Source: Shimia sp039969785
Lineage (GTDB): Bacteria; Pseudomonadota; Alphaproteobacteria; Rhodobacterales; Rhodobacteraceae
DNA: 64,000 bases
NCBI RefSeq assembly: GCF_039969785.1
Contig: NZ_JBDVNC010000031.1
Location: 1 to 64,000 of the forward strand
Direction: 5' to 3'
Made by a program: the position numbers and the translations under genes. Within the stretch, counting starts at the first letter, position 1; the number at the start of each line of letters is the position of its first letter. This document shows, in pieces, positions 44,974 through 54,058 of the stretch. The notes under the pieces are model-generated. The model had not been told where the DNA came from. It ran no database searches and saw only the letters and a list, made by a program, of their open reading frames with translations.

Positions 44974-46158
44974 TCAGGGCGAAAAAAGTATGGAAACTTC
45001 GCAACTGGCTTCTCCGGTAACGTGTTTAGCCCATCTTTCCATCAAAACACGTCGCTGTTCCAGATAGCCGGTCCGTCGGTAGGACCTCTCAACTTGGCTG
45101 CCAACCGAATGGGTCAACGCCGTCTCGGCAACATCTCTGGGCGTATTGATAGCTTCCGCACACCATGTACGAAAACTGGACCGAAATCCATGCGGTCTCG
45201 CATCCATGCCTAAGCGCTGCATGTACTTGGACATTGTGGCATCAGAAATCACACCCTTGCGAACGCTGGGATAAAAGAAGCCGTCCCTAGCATAAGGCTG
45301 AGCCGCGCTGAGCACCTTTTGAGCCTCTTGGGACAGTGCCCTAAAATCACTCTCCTTGCCCTTGAGGGCTTTCATATGGGCTGCAGGAACAATCCATGTG
45401 TCCCCTTCGATCTGGTCTTCACGGCAAAACCGGATCGGATTGGAGCGCACAGCCGTCAGGATCAAGAGCCTTAAAGCCAAGTGGGTGATCGTCGGTTCAT
45501 GCAGGCCAGCGTAGAATGCCGGTACATCCTGCCAAGGGACGGCTGCAATGTGCTTGGTCTGATGCCTGCTTTTACCCAATAACGCTTTGGCCTTGGCCGT
45601 TGCTTGAATGTCGACGTCCAGCCCCAACGCGGCAGCGTGTTGCATCACCAAGTTGAGCCGGTTCATCGCTTTTCGAGCGGTATCTGCCTTGACGTGCCAA
45701 ATCGGGGCTAAGGTATCGCGTATGTCACGTTGATCAATTTCCTCGACTGGGACCTTGCCTAACTTTGGCAGGACATGCAGTTCGAGCGGCGAGAACCACC
45801 GGCCTGCCTTGCCATCGTTCTTAAGTTCCGCCTTTCGCGCCTCAAAAGTCTCAACGGCAATTTGCGCCAGCGTGTTGCTGCCTCTAGCAGCCTCCCGTGT
45901 TCGTCGTTGCCGCTCCTTGATTGGGTCCACACCTTCCTAAGCGAGCGCACGCCACTCTTTGGCTCGCTCCCGTGCCAGCTTCAACGAGACGTCGGCTGTG
46001 GAACCAAGCCCCATCTCCCGACGTCGGCCATGGATTGTAACGCGGAGAAACCACTGACCGCCACCGTCCGGTCTCTTGTGCAACCAAAGACCACCGCCAT
46101 CGTTGTGTTTCCCAAACGGAAGGCCCCGTATTTTGGCTGTTGTTAGTTTGTGAAGCAT
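44974..46158 (-). pseudogene. P4-type tyrosine integrase of the island, with an in-frame amber codon
   Basis: About 394 codons. The N-terminal arm-binding domain (ATG at 46158; LTTAKIRGLPFGKHNDGGGLWL, QWFLRVTIHGRRREMGLG) is followed by LARERAKEWRALA and a TAG at 45937-45939 (codon 74), then continues in the same frame as EGVDPIKERQRRTREAARG into the core and catalytic domains. Catalytic residues are visible: the Arg region LTAVRSNPIR, HGFRSSFRTW (H-x-x-R), ALTHSVGSQVERSYRR, and the Tyr in TGYLEQRR. The amber replaces a single sense codon. Without read-through only a 73-residue arm domain is made. A later start could give a 318-residue product lacking arm binding. Confidence 0.85.
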
Positions 46159-46305
46159 TGAAATTTAATCCACCTTCCTGTCCACCTCCATATATAGTAT
46201 GCCTTGGGAGCACTTGCGACGCAATGAGACAGGAAAAACGCTTCATTATAAGCACTTAAACGATGGGCGCGATGAGCTGAGTTGGCTTGATATGGATTTC
46301 AAATG

Positions 46306-46321
46306 CCTCTTCTGGGCACCA
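46306..46321 (+). repeat. Attachment site repeat, distal copy
   Basis: An exact 16-base copy of the tRNA-Leu 3' end (CCTCTTCTGGGCACCA), 148 bp from the integrase start, marking the right end of the island. Flanking bases on both sides differ from the tRNA copy. Confidence 0.8.
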
Positions 46322-47321
46322 CTTATTCCAAAAGTCGATACTTTTCAGAATCCTACGGTATGCGTGAGAAATTAACACCTCTTCAAAACCCATCCACTGG
46401 GCGTCGGTTGCTTATCGATTGTATCGACAATTCGCCGAGGCAAGGGACAAAAAGGTTCTGAATGCCAGTATCGAACGCGATTGACTATTTTAGAATGTTC
46501 ATGAGCGAATTGTTCTGTTCGGAGCATTCAGCAGCGCCAACCCAGGCCCGGTTCAGATTGCTCGACTGGTAAGGAACTCGTCTGACCAGCCCAAATTGGC
46601 TCGCGCAGGTCTCATGTTGAAAGCAAGGGCATTTCGGAGAGTACTTTTCCTGTTCGTTTCACACCCCAATTTATTGAGACTTGCCGGCTTTTCCGCGACC
46701 AGTTTTAAGAGACATTCGCGATTATCAAGCACCTCGTCCGGCACGCACCCATTTGGAGCAACTTGAGGAGGGATGACGTTTGCCAAATTTAGGCATTAGC
46801 ATTCATGTCAGTGACTGAAACGTTGTCGAACGCTGGTTTCGGGTTCAAATACATCACCGATATTGCATCTCCGACAGTGAGCTGCCGAACCAATGTGAAA
46901 ACGAAGAAAAAGCAAGAGCACGACAGTGTGTGGCGGCGGAGCTGGCGGCGGCAAAAAAAGCCCTACACAATGGGCACCGAAGTTCCGGCCCAGAAGGGGG
47001 TGTCACCATCGATTTTCATTGCGAAGGTGGCAGATTATCGACCGCAACGAGGAAACTGATCAGTCCGAAATCTTCCTAGTTGCCGCAACTATTGACCTGT
47101 GTACGCAGCCGCTGGATGAGAATTTTCTGCGGTGTTACCGTGAAAAAACTTGTATCTACACAAACGAAATATTAGAGATAGTTTTACGCTCGTGAACAGA
47201 GGTGAAATCTGAATTCCTATCACACCGCTTCCGCTGTGGAAGCGTGGTTTCCCGGTGACCTGAGGTTTAGATCTGCAGGAAACTTACGACAGGTTGGGTA
47301 TCTGAAAGTGGAAGTGCATTG
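46322..47321. other. 1-kb stretch without a recognisable gene, ending in an operator-like palindrome
   Basis: Short frames exist on both strands (for example 46553-46786 minus and 46805-47059 plus) but lack recognisable motifs or ribosome sites. At 47226-47244 CGCTTCC-GCTGT-GGAAGCG is a perfect palindrome with 7-bp arms, about 78 bp upstream of the pfkB-family gene, and is the best candidate operator for that operon. Confidence 0.4.
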
Positions 47322-48218
47322 ATGACAGTCGTGAATATCGGTTCGATAAATCGTGACTTTGTTTTCAGGGTTTCGCATTTCCCAACGGCTGGAGAGACAA
47401 TCGAGGTGCAAGACTTTCACTCAGGGTTGGGTGGCAAAGGGTTGAACCAATCTGTTGCAATCGCACGGGCGGGTGGGTCGGTCATTCACGTTGGTGCAGT
47501 TGGGTTCGGAGATGAGGCTCTCTTGGATCAGATTGAAACGCTGGGTGTTGAGACCAAAGCGATATCAGAATCCACGACCCGCAGCACTGGGCAAGCAAAT
47601 GTTTATATCAACTCTGATGGTGACAATGCGATTGTCATAAATGCCGGTGCGAATGCTGACATCCCCGAGATGCCGCTTTCTCAAGTCTTGGAGCAATCAG
47701 GCACCGGCGATTGGCTCTTGTTTCAAAATGAAGTCAAGCTCCCTGCGCAGACTATATCTCAGGCGAAAGCGTGCGGTTTAAAGATAGCCTATTGTGCGGC
47801 ACCTTTTGACGCCGAGGCTGTTGTCCCTTTGCTTGAGCACATTGACCTTTTGTCGGTCAACGAAATTGAGTTGGCACAGCTTGAGGACTCTTGCTCCGAG
47901 GCATTGGTTGAGCCTCAGTTCGATCTGCTCATTACACTCGGCGAACGTGGGGCGGAATTTCGTTCTGGCGGTGTGAGTGAAAAGGTTGCTGCATATCGCG
48001 TGAAGCCCATCGACACGACTGGTGCAGGGGATACGTTCCTTGGTTATTTTTTGGCTAATTATACTGACGGCACAGCGGTCGCTACCTGTCTTGAAATTGC
48101 CAGTCGCGCTGCCGCTCTCCAAGTTACGCGATTGGGCGCAGCCAATGTGATTCCGACCGTCGCAGAAGTGGACGGGTTTGCTCAGCCCGCCCCGCCAAAA
48201 GCGGAGGCGCTTCAGTGA
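47322..48218 (+). CDS. PfkB-family carbohydrate kinase (ribokinase-like)
   Basis: 298 residues. The N-terminal substrate region VNIGSINRDFVFRV and GLGGKGLNQSVAIARAG, and the C-terminal anion-hole motif DTTGAGDTFLGYFLA with the catalytic Asp, place it with ribokinases. GGAAGTG precedes the ATG at 47322. It overlaps the nucleoside hydrolase gene by 4 bases. The pairing suggests that ribose released from nucleosides is phosphorylated to ribose 5-phosphate, but PfkB kinases vary and the nucleoside itself could be the substrate. Confidence 0.85.
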   Translation: MTVVNIGSINRDFVFRVSHFPTAGETIEVQDFHSGLGGKGLNQSVAIARAGGSVIHVGAVGFGDEALLDQIETLGVETKAISESTTRSTGQANVYINSDGDNAIVINAGANADIPEMPLSQVLEQSGTGDWLLFQNEVKLPAQTISQAKACGLKIAYCAAPFDAEAVVPLLEHIDLLSVNEIELAQLEDSCSEALVEPQFDLLITLGERGAEFRSGGVSEKVAAYRVKPIDTTGAGDTFLGYFLANYTDGTAVATCLEIASRAAALQVTRLGAANVIPTVAEVDGFAQPAPPKAEALQ

Positions 48219-49150
48219 AATATATCATTGATACAGACCCCGGGCATGACGATTTCTTTGCCATTCTCTATGCGGCGCGCTGCCTTGACGTGATCGGGTT
48301 GACGACGGTGTTCGGCAATTCAACAGTCGAAAATACAACCCAAAATGCACTGCGTATTTGCGAGTTGGCAAAGCTCGATATTCCGGTTGCCATGGGTGCT
48401 GGCAAACCAATTGTTGGCGATTACGTGGTGTCCCCGATCCACGGCAATGATGGTTTGGAGGGAGGCAAGTCTATTCCTTCGACCGAGCGTGAAATGGACC
48501 CGCGCGGTGCCGTGCAGTACTTGATTGAAATGGCCCGCGACAATGCCGGAAACCTGTCTTTGATCGTGCTTGGGCCGATGACGAATATCGCCTTGGCTTT
48601 TCGTATTGAGCCAAAGCTTTCCGAATGGATATCTGAGATATCGTTTATGGGAGGCTCAACTGGGACCGGCAATGTGACAGCATTTGCAGAAGCCAATGTC
48701 TGGAAAGATCCCGAGGCAGCACAAATGGTTTTGGCTTCGGGGGTTCCCTTGCGCATGGCGGGGTTGAATTTGACCGGGCAAGCACGTTTGTCGCAGACCC
48801 ACGCGGACCGTATGGCCAATGCTGGGACGAATATCGGCGCGTACGCTGCGCAGATACTGACTTTTTACCTAAAACAGCATTCGGCGCGCTACAGACGCCC
48901 TGATGCTCCGATGCACGACCCATCTGCGGTCATCTCTCTGGTTCACCCAGATTTATTTGAGTTTCGCGATACGAATGTGTCGGTTGAACTGGTCAGCCCC
49001 GCGCTTCGCGGGATGACCATATGTGACATGCGTGAAATCGAGCCATTTCCGGGGGAGATGTTGCTTGCGCCGAACGTAAAAGTCGGTGTGCGTGTCGATG
49101 GACCTGCCTGTGTTGAGGCCATGATCGAGGCAATTTTGGAATATGAATAG
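48215..49150 (+). CDS. Inosine-uridine-type nucleoside N-ribohydrolase
   Basis: 311 residues. The calcium-binding aspartate cluster DTDPGHDDFFAIL at the N-terminus and the conserved HGNDGLEG, LGPMTNIALAF, ISFMGGS and MHDPSAVISL motifs define the nucleoside hydrolase family, which splits ribonucleosides into base and ribose. The GTG start overlaps the kinase stop (GTGA). There is no signal peptide, so it acts in the cytoplasm after uptake. An ABC transporter operon follows after 78 bp. Confidence 0.9.
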   Translation: MKYIIDTDPGHDDFFAILYAARCLDVIGLTTVFGNSTVENTTQNALRICELAKLDIPVAMGAGKPIVGDYVVSPIHGNDGLEGGKSIPSTEREMDPRGAVQYLIEMARDNAGNLSLIVLGPMTNIALAFRIEPKLSEWISEISFMGGSTGTGNVTAFAEANVWKDPEAAQMVLASGVPLRMAGLNLTGQARLSQTHADRMANAGTNIGAYAAQILTFYLKQHSARYRRPDAPMHDPSAVISLVHPDLFEFRDTNVSVELVSPALRGMTICDMREIEPFPGEMLLAPNVKVGVRVDGPACVEAMIEAILEYE

Positions 49151-49228
49151 TCCTAATTCGCTATAAATGTTTGCCCCACAGAAGGGCCTGATGCTGCGCA
49201 GATCGCGGTCTACCAATAAGGAGTACAC

Positions 49229-50479
49229 ATGAAACATCTAAGGGAATTTACTTTTGCATTGGCAGCTTCGACCTTTGTCGCCGGTGTAGCCGTCGCAGAC
49301 GATGTCGAGCTGAGTGCAATCGGTCTGTCCTTTTCGGATGGTGCTTTGACAAGCCTGTTAAGCGACGCCGCCAAAAATGTTGACGGTGTTACGGTTGACA
49401 CCGAATTGCTGCCATTTGGGCAGTTGTTTTCGGGGCTCGAAGTGCGCCTTCAAGCGCGTAACGAAACCCCTGATCTCTACTATGTAGATGGCCCACTGAC
49501 CGCATCTTATACGGCGCGCGGGCATTTGACCGCTCTTGATGATATCTTGCCAAATGCATCCGAAATTTACACGTCGGCCGCGTTGCAGCAGGGCACTGTC
49601 GACGGTGTGTTGATGTCTGTTCCGCTTGAAAGCAGCACCGTCGTCATGCTTGTCAACAACGCTTTGTTCGAACAAGCAGGGATCGAAGCGCCGACAAACG
49701 ATCCACAAGATCGGTGGACATGGGAAAAAGTTGCCGATGCAGGCAAGAAAATATCTGCATTGGGCGAAGACACCTGGGGATTCAATTTCCACTTCGGTGA
49801 TAGCCCGTACATGGCTCTTATCATGCCGCAGTCCAAAGGTGCGACTTTGATCGGCGACGATGGTGTGACCGCATCGGGTTACGTCAATAGCCCCGAATTC
49901 ATCGAAGCGATCTCGGCTTATTCCGCGCTTTACAGTGACGGCATCGCCCCTGCGGGCATGTATGATTACAGCCTTGCATTGGAGCTTTTCCTGAATGGTA
50001 AAGTGGGCATGTTCGCGGGCGTTGTGTCAGATGCGGTTACCGCTGGTAAACGTGACGGCTTGGACCTCACGGTTGCACCTTTGCCATATTTTGAGGGCGG
50101 CACTCCTGTGACACCAACTGGTAGCTGGCACATTGGTGTTAACCCGCGTTCAGCCAACCCGGAAAAAGCGGCGGCGTTGGTCCAAGCCTTGGCCCAGCCA
50201 GAGTTTGTGGCGGCGTATTTCGGCGCGCGCGCCAATCCACCGGTTCTGAAATCTGCCTGGGAAAGCCTTGGCGACCAGCTGGATGGTGAACTTTGGACTT
50301 TGGCACGTTACGAGATCAACAACACTGCAGTGGCGCGTCCGTCAATCGGAGGCTGGCTTGAGTACGACTCGATTTTGCGCAACGCGTTGCGTGAAATTCA
50401 GGGCGGTGCTGATGTCACTGAACGGCTGAATGCAGCTGCAGCTGAAATGGATCGCGAACTTCTGAAATACAAGAAGTGA
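49229..50479 (+). CDS. CUT1-type ABC transporter substrate-binding protein
   Basis: 416 residues with a signal peptide (MKHLREFTFALAASTFVAGVAVA, then DDVEL). The body resembles sugar family-1 binding proteins: LLPFGQLFSGLEVRLQARNETPDLYYVDGP, VPLESSTVVMLVNNALFEQAGI, DRWTWEKVADAGKKI, and LFLNGKVGMFAG. AAGGAG sits before the ATG. It is the binding protein for the permeases and ATPase that follow without a gap. Given the hydrolase and kinase upstream, the ligand may be a nucleoside or ribosyl compound, though typical nucleoside binding proteins are of the unrelated BmpA type. Confidence 0.85.
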   Translation: MKHLREFTFALAASTFVAGVAVADDVELSAIGLSFSDGALTSLLSDAAKNVDGVTVDTELLPFGQLFSGLEVRLQARNETPDLYYVDGPLTASYTARGHLTALDDILPNASEIYTSAALQQGTVDGVLMSVPLESSTVVMLVNNALFEQAGIEAPTNDPQDRWTWEKVADAGKKISALGEDTWGFNFHFGDSPYMALIMPQSKGATLIGDDGVTASGYVNSPEFIEAISAYSALYSDGIAPAGMYDYSLALELFLNGKVGMFAGVVSDAVTAGKRDGLDLTVAPLPYFEGGTPVTPTGSWHIGVNPRSANPEKAAALVQALAQPEFVAAYFGARANPPVLKSAWESLGDQLDGELWTLARYEINNTAVARPSIGGWLEYDSILRNALREIQGGADVTERLNAAAAEMDRELLKYKK

Positions 50480-50487
50480 GATCTCAG

Positions 50488-51429
50488 ATGACTGACTCGC
50501 CAGTAGCATCTTCAACGCCCAAATCGGCCGCGAAGGCATCCAGAAAACGCACAATGCTTGATCCGCAAAGACCAAGCTGGGCGACGCTTATGATGTTTCT
50601 TCTGCCGGCGATCAGTCTTCTTATTGTCTTTAGACTGGCCCCGATCGCAATCTCGATCGGGGGCAGTTTTACCAGCCAATCCTTGCTAGGTGAAACGACC
50701 TTTCATGGATTGGGAAACTACAGCAATTTGTTCGCCGACGAGGGGTTTTGGAATTCCGTTCGCGTGACCCTGTTGTTCAATATTATCATTAACCCTCTTC
50801 AGATCTTCGTTGCGTTCATCATGGCGCTGCTTGTCTTTGCGCCGGGGCGCTTTTTGACGTTTTTCCGGGTTTCATTTTTCTTGCCGATGACCATGTCGAC
50901 TGCGCTGGTCGCTGTGATGTGGAACCTTTTGTTTGATCCGAACTTGGGCCTGGTGAATTCAATACTCGCGCAAACCCCGTTGGGACGTCAGGGGTTCTTT
51001 TTTGATGAAGATCAAGCGCTTGGCGCCATGATCTGGATATCGACATGGAAAGGAGCAGGGTATTATATGATCTTCCTCTTGGCCGGTTTGTTCCGCATTT
51101 CAGAAGAGCTATACGAGGCAGCACACGTTGATGGAGCCAGCCCGTGGCAACAACTTCGACTGATCACTTTGCCGCAAATGAAACGCACGTTTTTGTTTGT
51201 TTTCGTGGCCGATACCACTGTCAACCTGCTGTTCTTTGCGCCCGTTTATATCATCACACGCGGTGGCCCGAATGGGTCGACCGATACGCTGATGTACAGA
51301 GCCTATGAGAGTTCTTTTACATTTGTCGACTGGGGACGTGCCTTGTCTCTGTCATGCATCCTACTGTCTCTTGTCGTCATCGTAGCCTGTGCGCAGATGC
51401 TATTCTTTAAACCCGGAGAAGGCGAATGA
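50488..51429 (+). CDS. CUT1-type ABC transporter permease 1
   Basis: 313 residues from the ATG at 50488; a GTG at 50476 overlapping the binding-protein stop would add four residues. About six membrane helices follow a basic cytoplasmic N-terminus. The ATPase-contact EAA loop reads YEAAHVDGASPWQQLRLITLPQM, and FVADTTVNLLFFAPVYIITRGGPNGSTDTLMYRAY is the typical MalF-like C-terminal part. The stop overlaps the next permease start. Intact, unlike the polyol transporter's permease. Confidence 0.87.
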   Translation: MTDSPVASSTPKSAAKASRKRTMLDPQRPSWATLMMFLLPAISLLIVFRLAPIAISIGGSFTSQSLLGETTFHGLGNYSNLFADEGFWNSVRVTLLFNIIINPLQIFVAFIMALLVFAPGRFLTFFRVSFFLPMTMSTALVAVMWNLLFDPNLGLVNSILAQTPLGRQGFFFDEDQALGAMIWISTWKGAGYYMIFLLAGLFRISEELYEAAHVDGASPWQQLRLITLPQMKRTFLFVFVADTTVNLLFFAPVYIITRGGPNGSTDTLMYRAYESSFTFVDWGRALSLSCILLSLVVIVACAQMLFFKPGEGE

Positions 51430-52280
51430 ACGATACATTCCGCCCTGGTACACACCATCCGGTCAAACATATCGGGCGCTATACCCTCATGTGTGCGTTG
51501 GCCTTTCTTGCGCTGGCCCCATTGCTTTGGATGTTCCTGTCTTCGCTGCGCCCCACCCAAGAGATGTTCTCCTATGCGGGCAGTTTCTCATGGCATACAA
51601 TCTGGCCAGAGACGTTTACGCTCTCAAACTACACGGGCTTGCTAGAAACCGGTTTTCCACGGGCCATCGGGAATTCATTGTTCGTCGCTGGCGTAACCAT
51701 GGTGATCGGTGTGCTGGTTAATGCGGCCGCGGCTTTTGCCTTTGCTACGTTCCAGTTCCGGTTTCGCGGGCCGCTTTTCCTTTTGGTTCTTCTGACTGCA
51801 ATGATGCCTTTTGAGGCGATCGTGCTGCCGCTTTATATGCTGGTGAACAAGCTTGGAATGATCGACAGCTATTCGGTTCTCATTGTGCCTGAACTCGCGA
51901 ACGGTTTTGTTATCTTGATGTTCCGTCAGTTTTTTGCGGCGATCCCTCGTGAACTCTATGAGGCCGGTCGGATAGACGGGGCTTCCTGGTTGCGGATCTT
52001 CTTTTTCATAGCATTACCTGTATCTTGGCCCGTTATTCTGACTGGGTCGATTATGATTTTCATCACTCAATTCGAGGCATTTTTCTGGCCGCTTGTTGCC
52101 GCGCCGTCAGCAGAGCTGACTGTGGCCCAAGTGGAAATTGCAAAGAACATCAGTCTTGAAGGCGCTAACTGGGGGCTGTTGTTCTCGTCGATGAGCATCG
52201 TTTGCGTGATCGCAGCACTCCCGTTCCTTGTTTTCCAGCGTTTTTACATCCGCAACGTCGCATCCAGCGGCATCAAATAA
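51426..52280 (+). CDS. CUT1-type ABC transporter permease 2
   Basis: 284 residues, MalG-like, with six helices. The EAA loop reads YEAGRIDGASWLRIFFFIALPVSWP, and FRPTQEMFSYAG-like sequence follows the first helix. It overlaps permease 1 by 4 bases and is followed after 17 bp by the ATPase gene. Forms the membrane channel with permease 1. Confidence 0.87.
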   Translation: MNDTFRPGTHHPVKHIGRYTLMCALAFLALAPLLWMFLSSLRPTQEMFSYAGSFSWHTIWPETFTLSNYTGLLETGFPRAIGNSLFVAGVTMVIGVLVNAAAAFAFATFQFRFRGPLFLLVLLTAMMPFEAIVLPLYMLVNKLGMIDSYSVLIVPELANGFVILMFRQFFAAIPRELYEAGRIDGASWLRIFFFIALPVSWPVILTGSIMIFITQFEAFFWPLVAAPSAELTVAQVEIAKNISLEGANWGLLFSSMSIVCVIAALPFLVFQRFYIRNVASSGIK

Positions 52281-52297
52281 CAAAGGGCTTATCCCGA

Positions 52298-53365
52298 ATG
52301 GCTCAAGTCAAAATCTCGCAGGTCCGTAAAGCTTACGGTTCTCTCGAAGTCCTTCACGGGGTCGACATCGATATACCAGATGGTAGCTTTTCGATCTTGG
52401 TCGGACCGTCAGGTTGCGGGAAATCTACCTTGCTGCGGATGATTGCAGGGCTGGAGGTTATAACCAGCGGCGATATCATTATCGGCGACAAGGTTGTTAA
52501 CGATCTCTCTTCTCCGAAGCGTGATATTGCGATGGTGTTTCAGAACTACGCGCTCTACCCGCACTTGACTGTCGCGCAAAACATGGGCTTCTCGCTCAAA
52601 GTGGCGAGGGTTCCAAAGGCTATTATCGCGGAAAAGGTTAAAGACGCGGCGGAAATGCTGGGTTTGACAGACTACCTGAACCGGCGTCCCCAGAAACTTT
52701 CTGGTGGGCAACGTCAACGCGTTGCCATGGGGCGTGCGATAGTTCGTGATCCTTCGGTGTTTCTTTTTGATGAACCGCTTTCAAATCTTGATGCAAAAAT
52801 GCGCGGTCAGATGCGAACGGAATTGCGCGCAATGCACCGACGTTTGGGCTCGACAATGATCTACGTAACACATGACCAGATTGAGGCCATGACGATGGCA
52901 GATCAGATCATCGTGATGAACGATGGTTATGCGCAGCAGGTTGGCGCCCCCCTCGAGCTATACGATCGTCCGGCAAATTTGTTTGTAGCTGGTTTCATTG
53001 GCGCTCCTGCAATGAATTTCCTGTCGGCCAAGGCTGCGGGCGGTCAGGTACATCTCGCGGATGGAACACGCGTGCAAATACAGATCGCGGATGATTTTGA
53101 GGGCGACGTGATAGTCGGAATTCGACCTGAGCATCTGGTACTAGATGCCAATGGGCCGTTAGAGATCACTGTGGATGAGATCGAGCCGACCGGTTCTGAA
53201 ACCCATATTTCGGCGACCACACAGCAGGGAGTGCCTATCAAAATGGTCACGTCCGAACGCGTGACAGCGGATTCAGGTGAGACACTTACCATAGGTTACG
53301 AAGTTAAAAAATTGCACTTGTTTGATGCTAAATCCACTAATCGGATTTCGATCTCTGAACAGTAA
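52298..53365 (+). CDS. CUT1-type ABC transporter ATPase (MalK/UgpC-like)
   Basis: 355 residues from the ATG at 52298; the frame is open further upstream but this start gives the canonical MAQVKISQVRKAYGS beginning and has AAGGG upstream. Walker A GPSGCGKST, Q-loop FQNYALYPHLTV, signature LSGGQRQRVAMGRAI, Walker B FLFDEPLSNLD and switch His in YVTHDQIEAMTM are followed by a TOBE-type regulatory domain. It works as a homodimer in such systems and is the last gene of the operon. Confidence 0.92.
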   Translation: MAQVKISQVRKAYGSLEVLHGVDIDIPDGSFSILVGPSGCGKSTLLRMIAGLEVITSGDIIIGDKVVNDLSSPKRDIAMVFQNYALYPHLTVAQNMGFSLKVARVPKAIIAEKVKDAAEMLGLTDYLNRRPQKLSGGQRQRVAMGRAIVRDPSVFLFDEPLSNLDAKMRGQMRTELRAMHRRLGSTMIYVTHDQIEAMTMADQIIVMNDGYAQQVGAPLELYDRPANLFVAGFIGAPAMNFLSAKAAGGQVHLADGTRVQIQIADDFEGDVIVGIRPEHLVLDANGPLEITVDEIEPTGSETHISATTQQGVPIKMVTSERVTADSGETLTIGYEVKKLHLFDAKSTNRISISEQ

Positions 53366-53589
53366 GCTTCTGTGTGGAAACGGTATTTTTAAGTAAGAGA
53401 CACAATTTCGGAATTGCCACGCACTCTGTCACAAGGCTTTCGCATTTGGCTGGCTCGGAACGGACATGTTAGGTGTCGGCTTTTGAGTTTAAAAGCGCGC
53501 GCCCAACCGTGATGATGATGGTGTTGTCACGTTGGCGATCCAACAGGGGTCAAACAAATGGATGTCGCTGAAATTTCGTTTCCGACAGC

Positions 53590-53835
53590 CTGTCATGTGG
53601 CCGCAGGATTCGCATTCTGAATGTGACCGATGACTTCAGCCGCGAATGTCTTACCGCTGTTGCCGATACATCGTCCCCGGCAAACCCATGCAGAAAGGCT
53701 TCGTCGAAAGCTTCAACGGCAGGATGCAGGATCAGCGTCTGAACGAAAACCTGTTCGACAACCTCAGACATACCCGCAATCTGATTACGGCGCGGCGCCC
53801 CGCCTACAACTATCCCGGCAAGCACTCACGCCTCG
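53590..53835 (+). mobile_element. IS3-family OrfB remnant with internal deletion
   Basis: Plus-strand translation gives RIRILNVTDDFSRECLTAVADTS (first DDE Asp region) joined almost directly to PGKPMQKGFVESFNGRMQDQRLNENLF (catalytic Glu region), characteristic of IS3/IS51-type OrfB with the middle third removed. The C-terminus also decays. The region 53366-53589 before it and 53836-54058 after it show no other gene. Confidence 0.75.
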
Positions 53836-54058
53836 CCGGCCCGATGTCGCAGAATACGCTAACTGATCAAATTAGGATCAGAATCTGAACAGAACTAACC
53901 CAATTTAGCGGACTCTATGAGGAGCAGGTCACGTTCAATCCAAACAATGATGGTGTCACTGACGGGCGTGGTTTGCTTGGGTTTGGCCATGAATGAACAT
54001 CTTTTTGAATAGCAAGAGTTCCTCATGAAGCAAAATTGCATATGCGACATTGCGCATT

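Larger units (their letters stand above)
34936..46321. mobile_element. Degenerate genomic island integrated at tRNA-Leu(CAG)
   Basis: An 11.4-kb segment bounded by a 16-bp direct repeat of the tRNA 3' end. A P4-type tyrosine integrase lies at its far end, reading toward the tRNA and starting 148 bp from the distal repeat. Cargo consists of IS3-family scars, a large RTX protein, a decayed FAD monooxygenase and unrecognised fragments. Because the integrase has an amber stop and other genes are broken, the island is probably no longer mobile by itself. Confidence 0.78.

Noticed and set aside
22502..45939. Amber recoding (pyrrolysine-type) of the two lone TAG codons
   Set aside because: Neither protein family uses pyrrolysine, the neighbouring genes are also broken by other lesions, and no suppressor tRNA is seen in the window; nonsense mutation is simpler.
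45884..46255. 123-codon minus-strand frame overlapping the integrase N-terminus
   Set aside because: A shifted frame of the integrase region; the in-frame translation with the amber codon reproduces the family sequence.
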